Shown here piece by piece: positions 33,822 through 44,835 of a stretch of 64,000 bases of DNA. Each line of letters opens with the position of its first letter. The stretch's first letter is position 1. The stretch is from Dactylonectria macrodidyma (lineage: Eukaryota; Ascomycota; Sordariomycetes; Hypocreales; Nectriaceae): the NCBI GenBank assembly GCA_020744425.1, contig JAGMUV010000013.1, positions 248,001 to 312,000 on the forward strand, in the 5' to 3' direction. Below the pieces are notes generated by a model. That model saw nothing but the letters and a program-made list of their open reading frames with translations. It was not told where the DNA came from and ran no database searches. Both the position numbers and the translations under genes were made by a program.

Positions 33822-36267
33822 TTAATCTTCCTGCAAAGTCCCTGTCAGGTCAAAGGATACTCTGAAGCCTGCCGGTTGATTTTTCTTCGTACGTCCCCCA
33901 TTTAACTCCTCTGCAGGCGTCTTTTTGTTGCTTCTTGTCTTGAGAGAGTTGGGCATCATGGTTTCGTTTAATGAAGGCTGAGGGAAAGACGGAAGATCAG
34001 GATTCCAGTACGGATCATCTGGTCGACCCTTCTCCATAGTCAAGAACGTGGCGAGTCTTTCTACAAGGCTTTCGCATCCAATTCGCTTGTTCCTATCGTT
34101 CTCAAGCATATCATGCCTAATCAGGTTCCCAAAGTCGGTCAGGAAGTTCTCGCCTTTGTCGCTTTGGACTGTCCGTTGGAGGTCATCAAGCCACTAAAGA
34201 GAGGTTAGAATCCCCGTTCATTCTTCAGTTTAGGAAGCTCGCGAGAAACGGCATATCATGGGCAGGATAGGAGCTGAGAATCCTAATCAAGGAACACTGA
34301 GGAGATCTTGCCTTCTGGGTGGACTCCTTGACAGAAGTTTGCACACCGTGATTCGCAAAGTACGTGGCCTTGAAGAAAGTATCAAGCTTGAACTTGTGTG
34401 CACCCTTTGTCTCATCATAGTCTCGCTCCTCCTTGCGGAGGTTGTCAAAATCGACCACACTTTTGACACCATGGACAGCCCAGGTCATCAGCTGAGAGAA
34501 TACACATCCGAGCGCCCATATATCAGCTTTTCTGGAAAAGTACTCTCCTGGCACGACTAATTCAGGAGCTCGGTATGTAGGTGCCGGTGCTGGCGCGTTT
34601 CGATGTAGTTTCGTTGTTCGCGAGCCCAACGTATGAAATTCCGTCAGTCCAAAGTCGGCTATTTTCAGAATCCCCAAGCCCGTGGGACTCTCCAGTTGGC
34701 TAAAATGTAGAATGTTCTCTGGCTTGAGGTCTCCATGGATGCCGTAGTATTCATCATCTTCTTCTCCCCTGGCATCCTCCGGGTTCACCTTCTTTAAAGC
34801 TTGTTGGCGCACATCATGCATGCTCCGTAGAGCCGTGGCGAGGCCGTGGCACTGCTCGGCAATCCAGCGCAGGAATAGACGAGGCGTTACTGCCTTACCC
34901 GGTAACATGATGGAAGGCTGCTTTGTCCATAGCTCTCCAAGGCTACCGCCATCGGCCCAGGGAAAGAGGAAGGAGTATATCTCGAATCCTTTTTTCTTTA
35001 CTTTGAAGGTAGCGCAAAGCTCAAGAAGATGTTTCTCTGGCCTCATCTTCATGAAGACATAAAGCTCTGACTTGAATTCGTCGGCTGCTAGGTTAGGGTT
35101 GTTTTGAAGAAGGGTTTTGAGGGCAAAGGCTTTATGTTGGTGCTGGTGAGAGGAGGCAAAGTCAGCAATCTGATAGTACGCCAACTCCAGAGCCAGAATG
35201 GCACGAGTTAACTAAACACTTACAAAAGTGTGATGCGATTTGTGTATCTCCACCTGGCGAACTTGAGAAAACCCGCTGTCATGTGCATTCGCCGCAAACG
35301 CTGTCCAAGGCATAATTGTATCTCCATACAACTGATATTCTTTGACTTCGTCATGTGAGTCTCGGGCGATGAAAGGCACAAGTAGCTGCCACTGAGCTTG
35401 GTAAAATAGCTTCATCACAGATACGTCATTCTTGCGAAAACAAGGTAGCGCTTTTTTCCCGTATGGTGATGATGGGCTGTATAGTCCCTTCCTAGTGTCG
35501 TCAAGCCACAGAAAGGGAAGGTGTTCATCCCGCAACTCGGCTTCTACGAAACGGGGGAGGTTTGGGACCTTTGTGATGAATACCAGGATGGCGAATATCA
35601 TTCGGCTCGAATTGCCCCCATTTTGGGTATCTTCGGAAGCACCACAAACATAGTCTGTGTATCGTTTCGCATCATGGTCCGGGAATGACATTTGAAGCTC
35701 TCGAAACACGGTAGCTGGCTCGCAAATACGGTCGAGGTCGCTAGCGGGTAGCCATTCTTTGCCGCCACCTTCTTTGGCCTCCAGAGTAGCATTATGTAGC
35801 ATTTCTTCCATAGTGTCCATCTCGGAACTCATCAAATATGGCTCTTTGAGATCCTTGTCCATGTCGCTTGACGCTTGGGGTGGAGTGTGAGTCTCGAATA
35901 TCCCTCCAGATTCAGCGACGATAGTGTCTGCATCCCGCGACGCGACGGATGAATGGTGGAGTTTGTATATGGAGCGCGAGCGCATGCCATAGTCATGTAC
36001 TTTAATCGACCTATTCGAGGTGGCAGACGCGTCGGATTGTGCCCTTTTGAGCTCGGGTGTCAAATTTGGGCTGCCATTGCCATAAATTGACAGGTTGCGC
36101 GTGGATCGAAAATTTCCCAGGAATTCCTGTCCAAAACAATGGTCAGCCTTGGTGACTCAGTCAAGCACCTATCAGTGAGTCAACCAGGGAATGAAGACGC
36201 CTGGCCATCGAGACCGCGACCAATAGGATAACTCTACCTGTCCAACATCGTCGCTTTCTCGTGACAT
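33822..36267 (-). CDS. Ser/Thr protein kinase with long N-terminal region
   Basis: Four exons (36238-36267, 35224-36126, 34312-35169, 33822-34193) give about 720 residues. The first exon is only 30 nt (MSRESDDVGQ). The kinase domain begins near residue 312: Lys329 in FALKTL (ATP site), HGDLKPENIL with catalytic Asp458, DFGLTEF with Asp483, then APELVVPGEYFSRKADIWALGC. No glycine-rich loop is obvious; the preceding 300 residues include the segment PFLWLDDTRKGLYSP also seen in related fungal kinases of unknown role. The third intron has no in-phase GT donor of good quality; AAG|GCAAGA at 34311 fits a GC-AG intron and restores the helix WLDDLQRTV. A plain GT donor (GTCAAG) a little upstream is the alternative. 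Cellular role unknown. Confidence 0.78.
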
Positions 36268-36935
36268 GGTGCGATGTTCAAGGAAGCACAACGGCAGCGT
36301 GATCTAAGGCACCAATGTATGTGGTGCTCAATATAACCAACCTTCACAGAACATGGTGTCCCGTGCCAGCTCACCCGTCCCATCTGAGGCTCCGGTTTTT
36401 GACTGTTGTGGTGGGAATGTCATAAAAGCAAAAAACAGGCTGTGCTAGGCAAAGCCTGCATATGCATGTCCCACCACCTGGCGGCACAGCCCCCCTTGTT
36501 TCATTGGATATCGTCGTAAACATCGGCTCGGCTGAGGCCAGTCTCAGGCAGATGTGTCCCTACCAGGGTGGTCATATATGTACATAAGTCGCCGCCAGGC
36601 GGGTTGAAGCGCACTCTCCCATTGGAGATGGCCACAAACGAGGCCCCCTGTGAGCGGGCCGCACACCCTTTTTCCCGTTCCCATGTCATACGGTCTCACC
36701 GTTCCAGTCAGTATTTGGTGGATCCTGGTTGCCTCGTTGCCTTCTTTGGGTCACACTGATCCGCCACCAGGCAAAATTGTCTGATCTAGTTCGCCCAACT
36801 GCCCCCGAGACGCTTATACTACGCAATCCCCCCGTATTCCCAATTCCACTTGTCTTTTTCCTCTAATCCGGTAATTGAGCTGAATCGATCCATCGCGCCT
36901 TTTGCCATCAACCACTTTTTCTGGCGTCAGCTATC
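36268..36935. other. Intergenic between kinase and small gene
   Basis: Divergent promoter of the kinase and the 76-residue protein. CCTGGCGGC (about 36476-36484) and GCCGCCAGG (about 36590-36598) form an inverted pair around 105 bases; related CCACCAGGC phrases follow. Nothing else recognised. Confidence 0.35.
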
Positions 36936-37226
36936 ATGAGCACTCGTACGGTGAGCGCAACCAGCCTTGTTGGATTGAATTACAGTTCAAAGTCCGCACC
37001 CTACATCACCACCAGCATTGCTGGACGCTATGTCAATCCAGCCAAGCTCGAGACCTTTCTCGACCAGAGATTCGAGGACAACTACACTGTCGAGGTATGA
37101 CGTGCCTCCTATTTGCATCTAGATCTAAGCGGTAGACTGCTGACATGATGACAGATGAGCCGCAACATCTACCAAGTGACGGCGCCGCGTCCACTGACTC
37201 GGGCGGATATCAGGATGCTTTATTAA
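36936..37226 (+). CDS. Small hypothetical protein, 76 residues, two exons
   Basis: Exons 36936-37094 and 37155-37226 are separated by a 60-base GT-AG intron (GTATGA...GACAG) and leave one frame: MSTRTVSATSLVGLNYSSKS..., a mid-part RYVNPAKLETFLDQRFEDNY, then MSRNIYQVTAPRPLTRADIR and a stop. The reading frame continues across the splice, the codon use resembles neighbours and the C-terminal half alternates charged and hydrophobic residues like a compact helix-strand fold. No domain, signal peptide or membrane segment is seen. Too short to recognise by family; called because of splice and frame consistency. Confidence 0.5.
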
Positions 37227-37771
37227 GGAGAGCGGGTGCATGGGAGCTTGGGTACTGGCCACTGGGTCTGAAGAGGGATGGCAAGGTGATAAATGTAAAG
37301 AATATGGCAGGAAGAAATATCCCTCAATTTCTTCGTCGAGATTGATCAAAGGAATCTGCTTTAATTAGAATAGACAATGAAGCTCAATACTTGGACTTTA
37401 TTTTGGGCGATTCTGGGCACGCCTTCTGAGAAACAAACAAGGCACCCACAGGATCCCACACAGACAATAACTCAAAGATAGAACTTTCCCATAATAACCA
37501 GCAGGTGTCCATTCGAAATATCCCCGAGATGAGCACCTAATCGGGTTGAATTCAGTGCAACATTGCTTCTATCTCAACCATTCTTAAAGAAAACCCTCAT
37601 TTTCGCGCCTTTTTAGTGCGCGCTCTCATCTTAGCTGCGACGTATCTAACTTGTTCCTAGCAAAATGTGAGCGAGAACCACAGACATTAAATTCAATAAG
37701 TGTCCTATTGGCTTTCAATAGTTGAACGTACATCAGACAGTACTTCAGGAATTTGAACATGCCACCCGTTG
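37227..37771. other. Intergenic
   Basis: AT-richer sequence without a recognisable gene between the small protein and a possible minus-strand fragment. Confidence 0.4.
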
Positions 37772-38020
37772 TCATAGAACTGGTAACAAAAGTGTGGTTA
37801 GTCCAAGCAGAAGCAGGACGTCGACTAAGAAAGCCTTGCTCACCCCATCAATCAGGAAAGTATTGGCTCCGAAGATCCCAGTAAGGAGTTTGTCGAGGCG
37901 AACACCGGTACCATACTGAATCGGCAAGATTTGTACATACATCATATGGTTGAGAGCTAGTTGGGTGCTGTAGTTTAGTGAGCCACAGAGCGCACGAGAA
38001 TCGGAGAAAGGTGGCTTCAG
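37772..38020 (-). pseudogene. Possible C-terminal exon of a minus-strand membrane protein
   Basis: One minus-strand frame is open for 249 bases and reads like real protein: LNYSTQLALNHMM, then YGTGVRLDKLLTGIFGANTF and a hydrophobic end VDVLLLLGLTTLLLPVL before TGA. The overlapping longer frames (37978-38424 plus, 37848-38309 minus) look less natural. No start, upstream exons or family could be settled; it may be a terminal exon or a dead remnant. Confidence 0.3.
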
Positions 38021-38580
38021 TTACACAAATAATTTGGGTGTCAGGTGCTAAAGCGCTGGGCCACCAGGTTCGGGCGTTTTCTAACATTCTTATATGGAAC
38101 TCGTTAAATTTAAGAGCCTCGCCAACGGAACCTGATAAGCTACCGACAACCGGCAGGGCACCAGGCCCTTCGCAACTACACTCTACAATGCTGTGCGTGA
38201 GACTAGGATTGCCTGATTTCGGTGAGCTGTACAATAGTCGCCTTATATGCATGTTAGATGACATGACGTTTCCACCCATCTGCTCATTGGATGCAAGCAC
38301 TAACGACATGAAGATATTCCATCATCCTGCATATGCACATTTTCGGCGGAGTCGTCACGAGGCACACGTCAGGCACTTTTACTTATCGGTTAGCCGACCT
38401 GCAGATGCGGAGGTATTTAGATAAGGTTGAACGGGAGCAATTGAAACAATGTCGCTCGTTCGGGCGCCTAGTATTCCTTCAAATTCTGTGCTTAAATACA
38501 TACACTAGGCCCATGCGATTGATACAGTTGCATCGCATATCGATTAACTGCTCGAGCACTGAACGCGTTCGCCCGAAGAC
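38021..38580. other. Unresolved sequence upstream of the CorA-like gene
   Basis: Open frames exist on both strands (for example plus 37978-38424) but none has a recognisable domain. Family members often have a longer N-terminus, so additional upstream exons of the CorA-like gene could lie here; TTTGCAG at 38592-38598 would serve as an acceptor. Confidence 0.3.
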
Positions 38581-40448
38581 ATGTCTTGGCTTTGCAGGGA
38601 TCCGGAAATCATTGATGATGATTTGGAAACGGTGACCTTTGAGCCTGGAGAGAATCGAGTTTTCACCATCGAACGCAAAGATGGGGTAAGTGTTTCTTCA
38701 AAGCTCCTGGTAACAATGTGCAACGGTGTCTCACTCTTCACCAGGTCTCCGACAACACAAAAGAAGTGACCTTGAGTACAGAGGATGAATGGCAGGAGTG
38801 GCTAGATCAGGTTCGTGTCTCCCTTCACAAACTACTTCGAGTACAGCTGTTAACTGGTCATCAACCCGATAAGAAGCCCTCAAAAAATCCATCAGATGGT
38901 TCCAGTTGCATCGACCTCATACTAGGAAGCCGAGCAGAGAGACCCTGGGGCGAAGATCCAGGACTTGTCTCGGCACTGCCTTGGTCGAAAGACATTTTCT
39001 TCAAGGTCAAAAGCCAATTCCTCATCCATGGTCAAATTATTCGGACTATCAATCGCAACACCAGCTGCATGTTTTCTCGCATGTGGTTTGACTGGGACCT
39101 CGGAGAGACCGCGGGACGTTCTCTAGGTATGTCAGAGCCTTGTGCTTCCGGAGGGGGCTTCGGGCGAGCGCTGATCCAGAACAGTTTATAATTGCAGATC
39201 TGCGGCTTCATGGCCTCAAGATATGGCTTTATCAGTGACTTTTCTTCCGGACAGCCTAACCACCCGTGCTGTGCTCTTTGGATGCGACCTGAAAACGCCT
39301 GACAGGGATGATGAAAGCATGACACTGGGTGATATCATCATCGGTGAACTATCTCGCTCAGACAGCCCAGTGCTTCATCCAATGTTACTGCCGGCAATCT
39401 TTGCGGACATCGAACGCGACAGACAGATTGAGCTAGTTCGTGAAAAGCTAATCCAGCTTAGGCGGATAGTCTATGATCTCGCGTCCGTTACTTCCCAGCC
39501 AACAAATTTGGTCGTTGGTGCACCAAAACACACAAAGACAGCAAAAAAGAGGGTTACTCAGATGATTCGTGAGTGTCTCCAGGATCTACGGAAATCATTC
39601 AGCAAACCAGCAACACCGACTTTAGCCTCAGAGTTCGACACCAAGGACGATGAAGAGACCGAAAAGTCGTCTTGCTCACCTCTCGAAATGAAAAAGGATA
39701 AGATGCCAACAACTATGCTCTGGCTTGAGGTTAGCCGCTTGAGGCTCGGTCTGGGAAACTGGCAGCGACAGCTGAACAAGATGATTGATCACATCGAAGA
39801 GCTCGATACGGCTGAGTTCGATTCCGACAAGGTTCCCCGTAGCGGTGTTATGCAGGATGATATGAAGCGACAGCAGTTTCGCGAATCAGGTATCAGGATT
39901 AAAGAGAGGCTTCAAGAACTAGTAGACGAATATGATGAGTACATAAGGGAGTGCTCGCACATACTTGACGGCATGAGCCTAGCGACGCAGCTAGTAAGTC
40001 GACAAAATGTGAAGTGATGTCGAAATTCAAGCTGACATTTTTAGGAACTGAGCCACATTGGCCGTAGCGATGCAAGAACTAACTTAAACATATCTGAAGT
40101 CAATTTGGAGGTAGCCCAGATGACGCGCCGGGATAGCAGCGTGATGAAATCGATTGCAATCCTAGGGATGGTCTTCTTACCCGCCACGTTTGTGACAGTT
40201 AGTAGCCTTTATATGTTGATATAAGTCCCTAGTAACTAACACCGTTTTAGGCATTTTTCTCCATGGGCTTCTTTGACTGGAATGGGGACGAACCAAGGGA
40301 CGGGGTACAATCTGAATACATATGGATATACGCCCTTGCCGTCGTGGCTCTTACGCTCCTAAGTGTAGGGCTGTTCTACATTTTCATACTGAGAGCGCGG
40401 CAAGGCCCAGAGTATAGACAAAGAGACACCAGGGGCTCGCTGGTATGA
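38581..40448 (+). CDS. CorA-like Mg2+/divalent-cation transporter protein
   Basis: Five exons (38581-38685, 38745-39126, 39236-39993, 40045-40197, 40251-40448) give 531 residues from the ATG at 38581. The long soluble part ends in coiled, charged helices (RLQELVDEYDEYIRECSHIL), followed by the segment RRDSSVMKSIAILGMVFLPATFV and AFFSMGFFDW typical of fungal CorA-like proteins, then a second helix IYALAVVALTLLSVGLFYIF and a short basic tail. The signature GMN loop is replaced by SMG-FF, common in this divergent group, so transport of Mg2+ is not certain. Exon 3 acceptor at 39235 was chosen because a nearer one leads to a stop. It is the last intact gene before the AT-rich block; the N-terminus may be incomplete. 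Confidence 0.78.
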
Positions 40449-40548
40449 GGATCAGAAATGGGAAGGGCTTTCAACTCTTAGAACCTCAGCAATCTAGATC
40501 ATCGTACCCATAATGGTAGCAGGGAAAATGTGAATTGTTTGTATGCAT

Positions 40549-40655
40549 TGTGTCGGGGCTGAGGGCCCACTAGCTAGACTGACCCGGGATTTTAATTGGC
40601 CGACCGATTTGAGTGCCGGTCTTGATAAAGCTATCGATAAGGACAGGGGAAGGCG
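40549..40655 (+). repeat. Truncated, little-mutated LTR 5' end at the AT-block border
   Basis: Begins TGTGTCGGGGCTGAGGGCCC and aligns for about 105 bases with the LTR starts at 46627, 59046 and 60053, then diverges. It keeps C and G where those copies have T and A, so it approximates the unmutated LTR. It lies 100 bases beyond the CorA-like stop codon. Confidence 0.8.
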
Positions 40656-42191
40656 CACGTCCGCCGGGGGACGTTGGAAGTTGGAAGTTAGAAGCTGGGA
40701 GTAGTGGGCAAGTTGGCGGCTCCCTTGCGCTAAGTAGCCTTTTAATACGAAGCTTATAATAATAGCTTATTTTATACTAGTAGGTTATTATACGTATTAA
40801 AAAGAGGGCGTAGTTTTAAGTAATCAGCTTTAAGTAAGTAGATAAAGAGACTTAATTAATAGAGGCTAGTAAAGATTAATTAGTTATTATATAAAAGAAG
40901 GAAAATTATTAATTTAATAAGTATAAAAAGCTATTATATTAAGATATTTTAATATTAAGATTATTAAACTTTTATTATTTATAATAATATTAAAATTATA
41001 TACTTATTTCTTTTATATATTAATTTATAAGTTTTTTAAAATTAATTTAATAGTTTAAAATACTATATATTATTAATATATTATATTATTTAAAGTCTTT
41101 TTATTAAATACTTTTTATTCTTATTATTTAATTTAATAGTTAATAACTATATATTAGAATAAATAGATAATTAAAATATAATAAATATACTAAGTAATTA
41201 AGAGTTTTCCTCTCTTTTTACTTTACTTTCTTTATAATTATTATTTTTATTAAAGTCTATAGATATTAAAGAGGAGATTAATAATTTTATAATAATTAGA
41301 GATTTTATAATAAGTATATTAAACCTTTTAAATTTCTTAAGAATAAGACTATTTAAACTTAATAGAGATAATTAAAATATAAAGATTATAAGCCTTTTAT
41401 TTTAAAATAGAGTAATAAGCTATTAGTATAGACTTTTTTATAATAATTTTAATAATTATAATTATAAATATTATATTTATAAATATTTCTTTAAAGAAGA
41501 CTTAAATATAAATCTAATTATTATAAAGTTATTAACTTAAAATAGGCTAGGTTTAATTTTAAATAAGGAGATTATATTAAAACTAAGTATAAGTAATATA
41601 CTTTTATTTAGAAATATCTAAAAGTTAAAAATAATAATAAATAGATAGTCTTTCTTATTATTTAAAAAGGCAGTTATTATAAGATAATAGTTAAGTAAGC
41701 TAACTATCTTATTAATATAATTAAAGAGAATACTTAGAATAAACTATATATCTTTTTTATTTACTATCTTTTTATAAAGGAAAGAAAATAGGAAAGTATA
41801 AATAGAAAAAAGAATAAAAACTTAAAAGAGATAAAAGCGTTTAAAAGAGCTCTTTAATAACTAACTTAATATAATATAAGTATAATATTAGATAAATATA
41901 TAGTACCTTAACTATATATTATTTAACTATAGAATAGAATCTTTAATTAAGTAAGTTTAACTTATTTTAAGAACTTACTTTATTAAAAAGATAATTAGTA
42001 AAATAAATAGAAAGCCTTTATTATTATAAAGAGTTTATAAATTAATATTTATAATTATATTAATAATAAATATAATAATAAAACTTAAGTTAAAAAAGAA
42101 TAATAAGTTTATTTATACTTAATATTTAAAGTTATTAAGGTTATAGTCCTTTAGCAGCGCACACTCAGAGAGGGGCCAGAGGTTAAACAGT

Positions 42192-42206
42192 AAAAAAAAA
42201 AAAAAA
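42192..42206 (+). repeat. 15-base poly(A) run
   Basis: An uninterrupted A15 follows the GC-richer phrase ending GGTTAAACAGT. It could be the tail of a LINE-type insertion ending here on the plus strand, or simple AT drift. Confidence 0.4.
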
Positions 42207-43240
42207 ACAACCAATAGTGAATAACAGTATGAGGGCCCAAAACCTAAGCCTAAGGCAATAGCAACTCAGAATGACTAGAGTTTCTACTGCATCAGGGTAC
42301 AAGCCTTGCTATCCCAATCAACCCTTCGAGATGCGTCAAGCAGCTAGAAAGCTAGATAGAAAAGCTAGATAGAAAAGCTAGATAGAAAAGCTAGATGTCG
42401 GAAGGCAAAATCGTCATACGATAAAAGCCCCGTGAGGGTTCGTCGCATTCCAAGTTACCTCGTCGCAGTTCCAACTCATACTTACGTCGCAATTCAGTTA
42501 CCTCTTTATAATTCCAGATCGCAATTCAGCTCATCAGAGACCAACTCTTCGCAATCCAACCGACCCACAACGAACACTATAATGAACGTCCAGCATAACA
42601 CACTCCACACTCCTAGTAACTCAGGTTTTAGCAGCCACTATGCTCTCTCTATATATAACCTAGATACTAAGCTTAGTAAGGATATAGAAACCCTTAATAA
42701 ACTAAAGGCTATAGTAATAGGATATAGTCTTAAAGAAACTAGAACTATTAAGACTTAGTAACTCTCTAATAGTAAGTAAGTCGCCTTAGCGATCTTCAAA
42801 ACTAAAGTGTTCTTAAGACTGCGCCTCTTTAGAGGTAACTGATGATTTAAGAACTAGATTAAAAACGAACGATACTTCTTAAGGCAACTAATAGCAAAGC
42901 TAGCATCTAAAATATCCCCAGAAGAAATAGCGTTCCTTGAGTCGCTAGCTGATATTAATGAGGGGTGGATGATGCAAGTCATAAGAAACGTGGCCATTAT
43001 TAACGCGCAAAACGACTAATGACTGCGTTAGAAACTAAGGGAATCCTGCTACTTAGTAGGTTAAAGGATTTGGCGGAGGAAGGTTCTATAAGGGAGGAGG
43101 GATAAGAGTCTATCTATAACTAGGTCGACTAATCAATCGAGTCCTTCGTCTTAAGACAACTCAAGCAATGTAAACACATAATACAGAAACGCAGTAGCGC
43201 AGAAATAAAAGTCCGAATAGTAGTTTTAATAGCGAATATT
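42207..43240. other. GC-richer island inside the AT block, transposon remnant
   Basis: Composition here is closer to the gene side and includes an open frame at 42432-42758 with a plausible ATG at 42582 (MNVQHNTLHT...). Later parts carry stop codons. It looks like a piece of a mobile element less hit by RIP, or inserted later, than its surroundings. No domain was recognised. Confidence 0.45.
42348..42399 (+). repeat. Four tandem copies of a 13-bp unit
   Basis: Unit AAAAGCTAGATAG occurs four times head to tail, the first with GA in place of AA at the start and the last ending in GT. It lies in the GC-richer island. Confidence 0.8.
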
Positions 43241-43800
43241 TAAAGTTATATATAAGAATAATTAGAACTTTATATACTTTACTATTACTATCTTTATTAA
43301 TAAAAATATTAAGCTCTTATAATACCTATTCTAATATATAAAGATATACTTTATTAATAAAATAAAACTATTAATTCTCTTATTTTAATTTAATAATTTA
43401 CTAGTTATAAATAGAGAGATTAAGATTAAAGTAAATTAGTAGTAGGTTAGAAGATTAATACTCTTTAAGATATAGTATAGAATATTTAAATAATATTATA
43501 TAAAGAGAGAATAGAAGGAAAACCCTATTAAGAGCTTTAATATTAAAGCTCTTTATAAGTTATTTATTTAATATAGGAAACTATATTAGAATATCTAGCT
43601 AATTAAAAAAGGATATTATTATATTATTATTAAGGTTTTTTTAAAAATTATAAAGTATATATAAAGAGGAATAATTACTAAAAGTAAAAATTAAAGTAAA
43701 ATTTAAAGTAAAAGTTAATAAAGGTATAATATATTAAACTAATAAATATTTTAATAAAAAATAGGAGAGTAGTTAAGATTATAACTCAATATATAAGAAT

Positions 43801-43830
43801 AAGAGAGAAAGAGAGAGAAAGAGAGAAAGT
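43801..43830 (+). repeat. GA-rich microsatellite
   Basis: AAGAGAGAAAGAGAGAGAAA and the following ten bases form an imperfect (GA)n tract. Confidence 0.7.
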
Positions 43831-44454
43831 AATTATAAGATAAATCTATAAGATTAGTATATAAATATATAAAATAAAAGAGAAATATATCTAATATTTA
43901 TAATTAATTAAATTATATTATATATATAATATATAAATTAATACTACTTAGTTAAAATACTATATTTTATAATATAAAGAGGATATAGTATTATTAATCT
44001 CTATTTAGTATTTTTAACTAAAAGCTACTATTCTTACTAATATAAATACTTATATAATTAAATTAATTAATTAATATAGATAATAAATAGATTTACTTTT
44101 TCTATAAGTATAAAGAATTAATTAAAATATTAGTATATATTACTAATTATTATAAAGTATATTAAGTTAAGAACTTTAATCCTTATTAAGTAAATACTTA
44201 TATAATAAAAGTAATTAATTAATATAGCTATTAAATAGAATTACTTTTTTTATAATTATAAAGAATTAATTAAGATATTAATATATAAAGAAAAAAAAAA
44301 GTATAAAAGCTAAGTATTATAATAAGTAAATAGATTAATATAATATATATTATATTAATTATATAAGTATTTATTATTAATACTATTATAATAAAAGAGA
44401 GTAAAGGGATATTTTAATCTATTAGTATATTAATATTATAATAACTATATAAAT

Positions 44455-44835
44455 AAGAGAGCAGGGGAGTATAATACTTTATTAATATATTAATATAATA
44501 ATACTCTAAATTAATAATAGAATAAATAATTAAGTATAAAGTTAATTATTATAAAAGTAAAAGAGTAAAAGAATATAATATTCTATTAGTATATTAATAT
44601 AATAATACTTTAAGTTAGTAATAAAGTAAATAATTAAACATAAAGTTAGTTATTATAAAAGGAAGAGAGTAAAGGAATATAATGCTTTATTAATATACTA
44701 ATATAATAATACTCTAAGTTAATAATAAGATGAATAATTAAGTATAAAGTTAATTATTATAAAAGGAAGAGAGTAAAGGAATATAATGCTTTATTAATAT
44801 ATTAATATAATAATACTCTAAGTAAATAATAAAAT
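44455..44835. repeat. About 104-bp tandem repeat, three to four copies
   Basis: The phrase AAAGGAATATAATG and its variants recur at about 44464, 44567, 44671 and 44775, spacing 103-104 bases, each followed by the same ACTAATATAATAATACTC-like stretch and a TAAAGTTAATTATTATAAAA linker. Copies differ mostly by transitions. The two last copies are nearly identical. Confidence 0.75.

Noticed and set aside
37916..37940. A 25-base intron joining the minus frame 37941-38309 to the hydrophobic end
   Set aside because: Too short for a fungal spliceosomal intron; the other frame is open through this point.
43801..43830. CRISPR-like or regulatory role for GA repeats
   Set aside because: Eukaryotic sequence; a simple microsatellite explains it.
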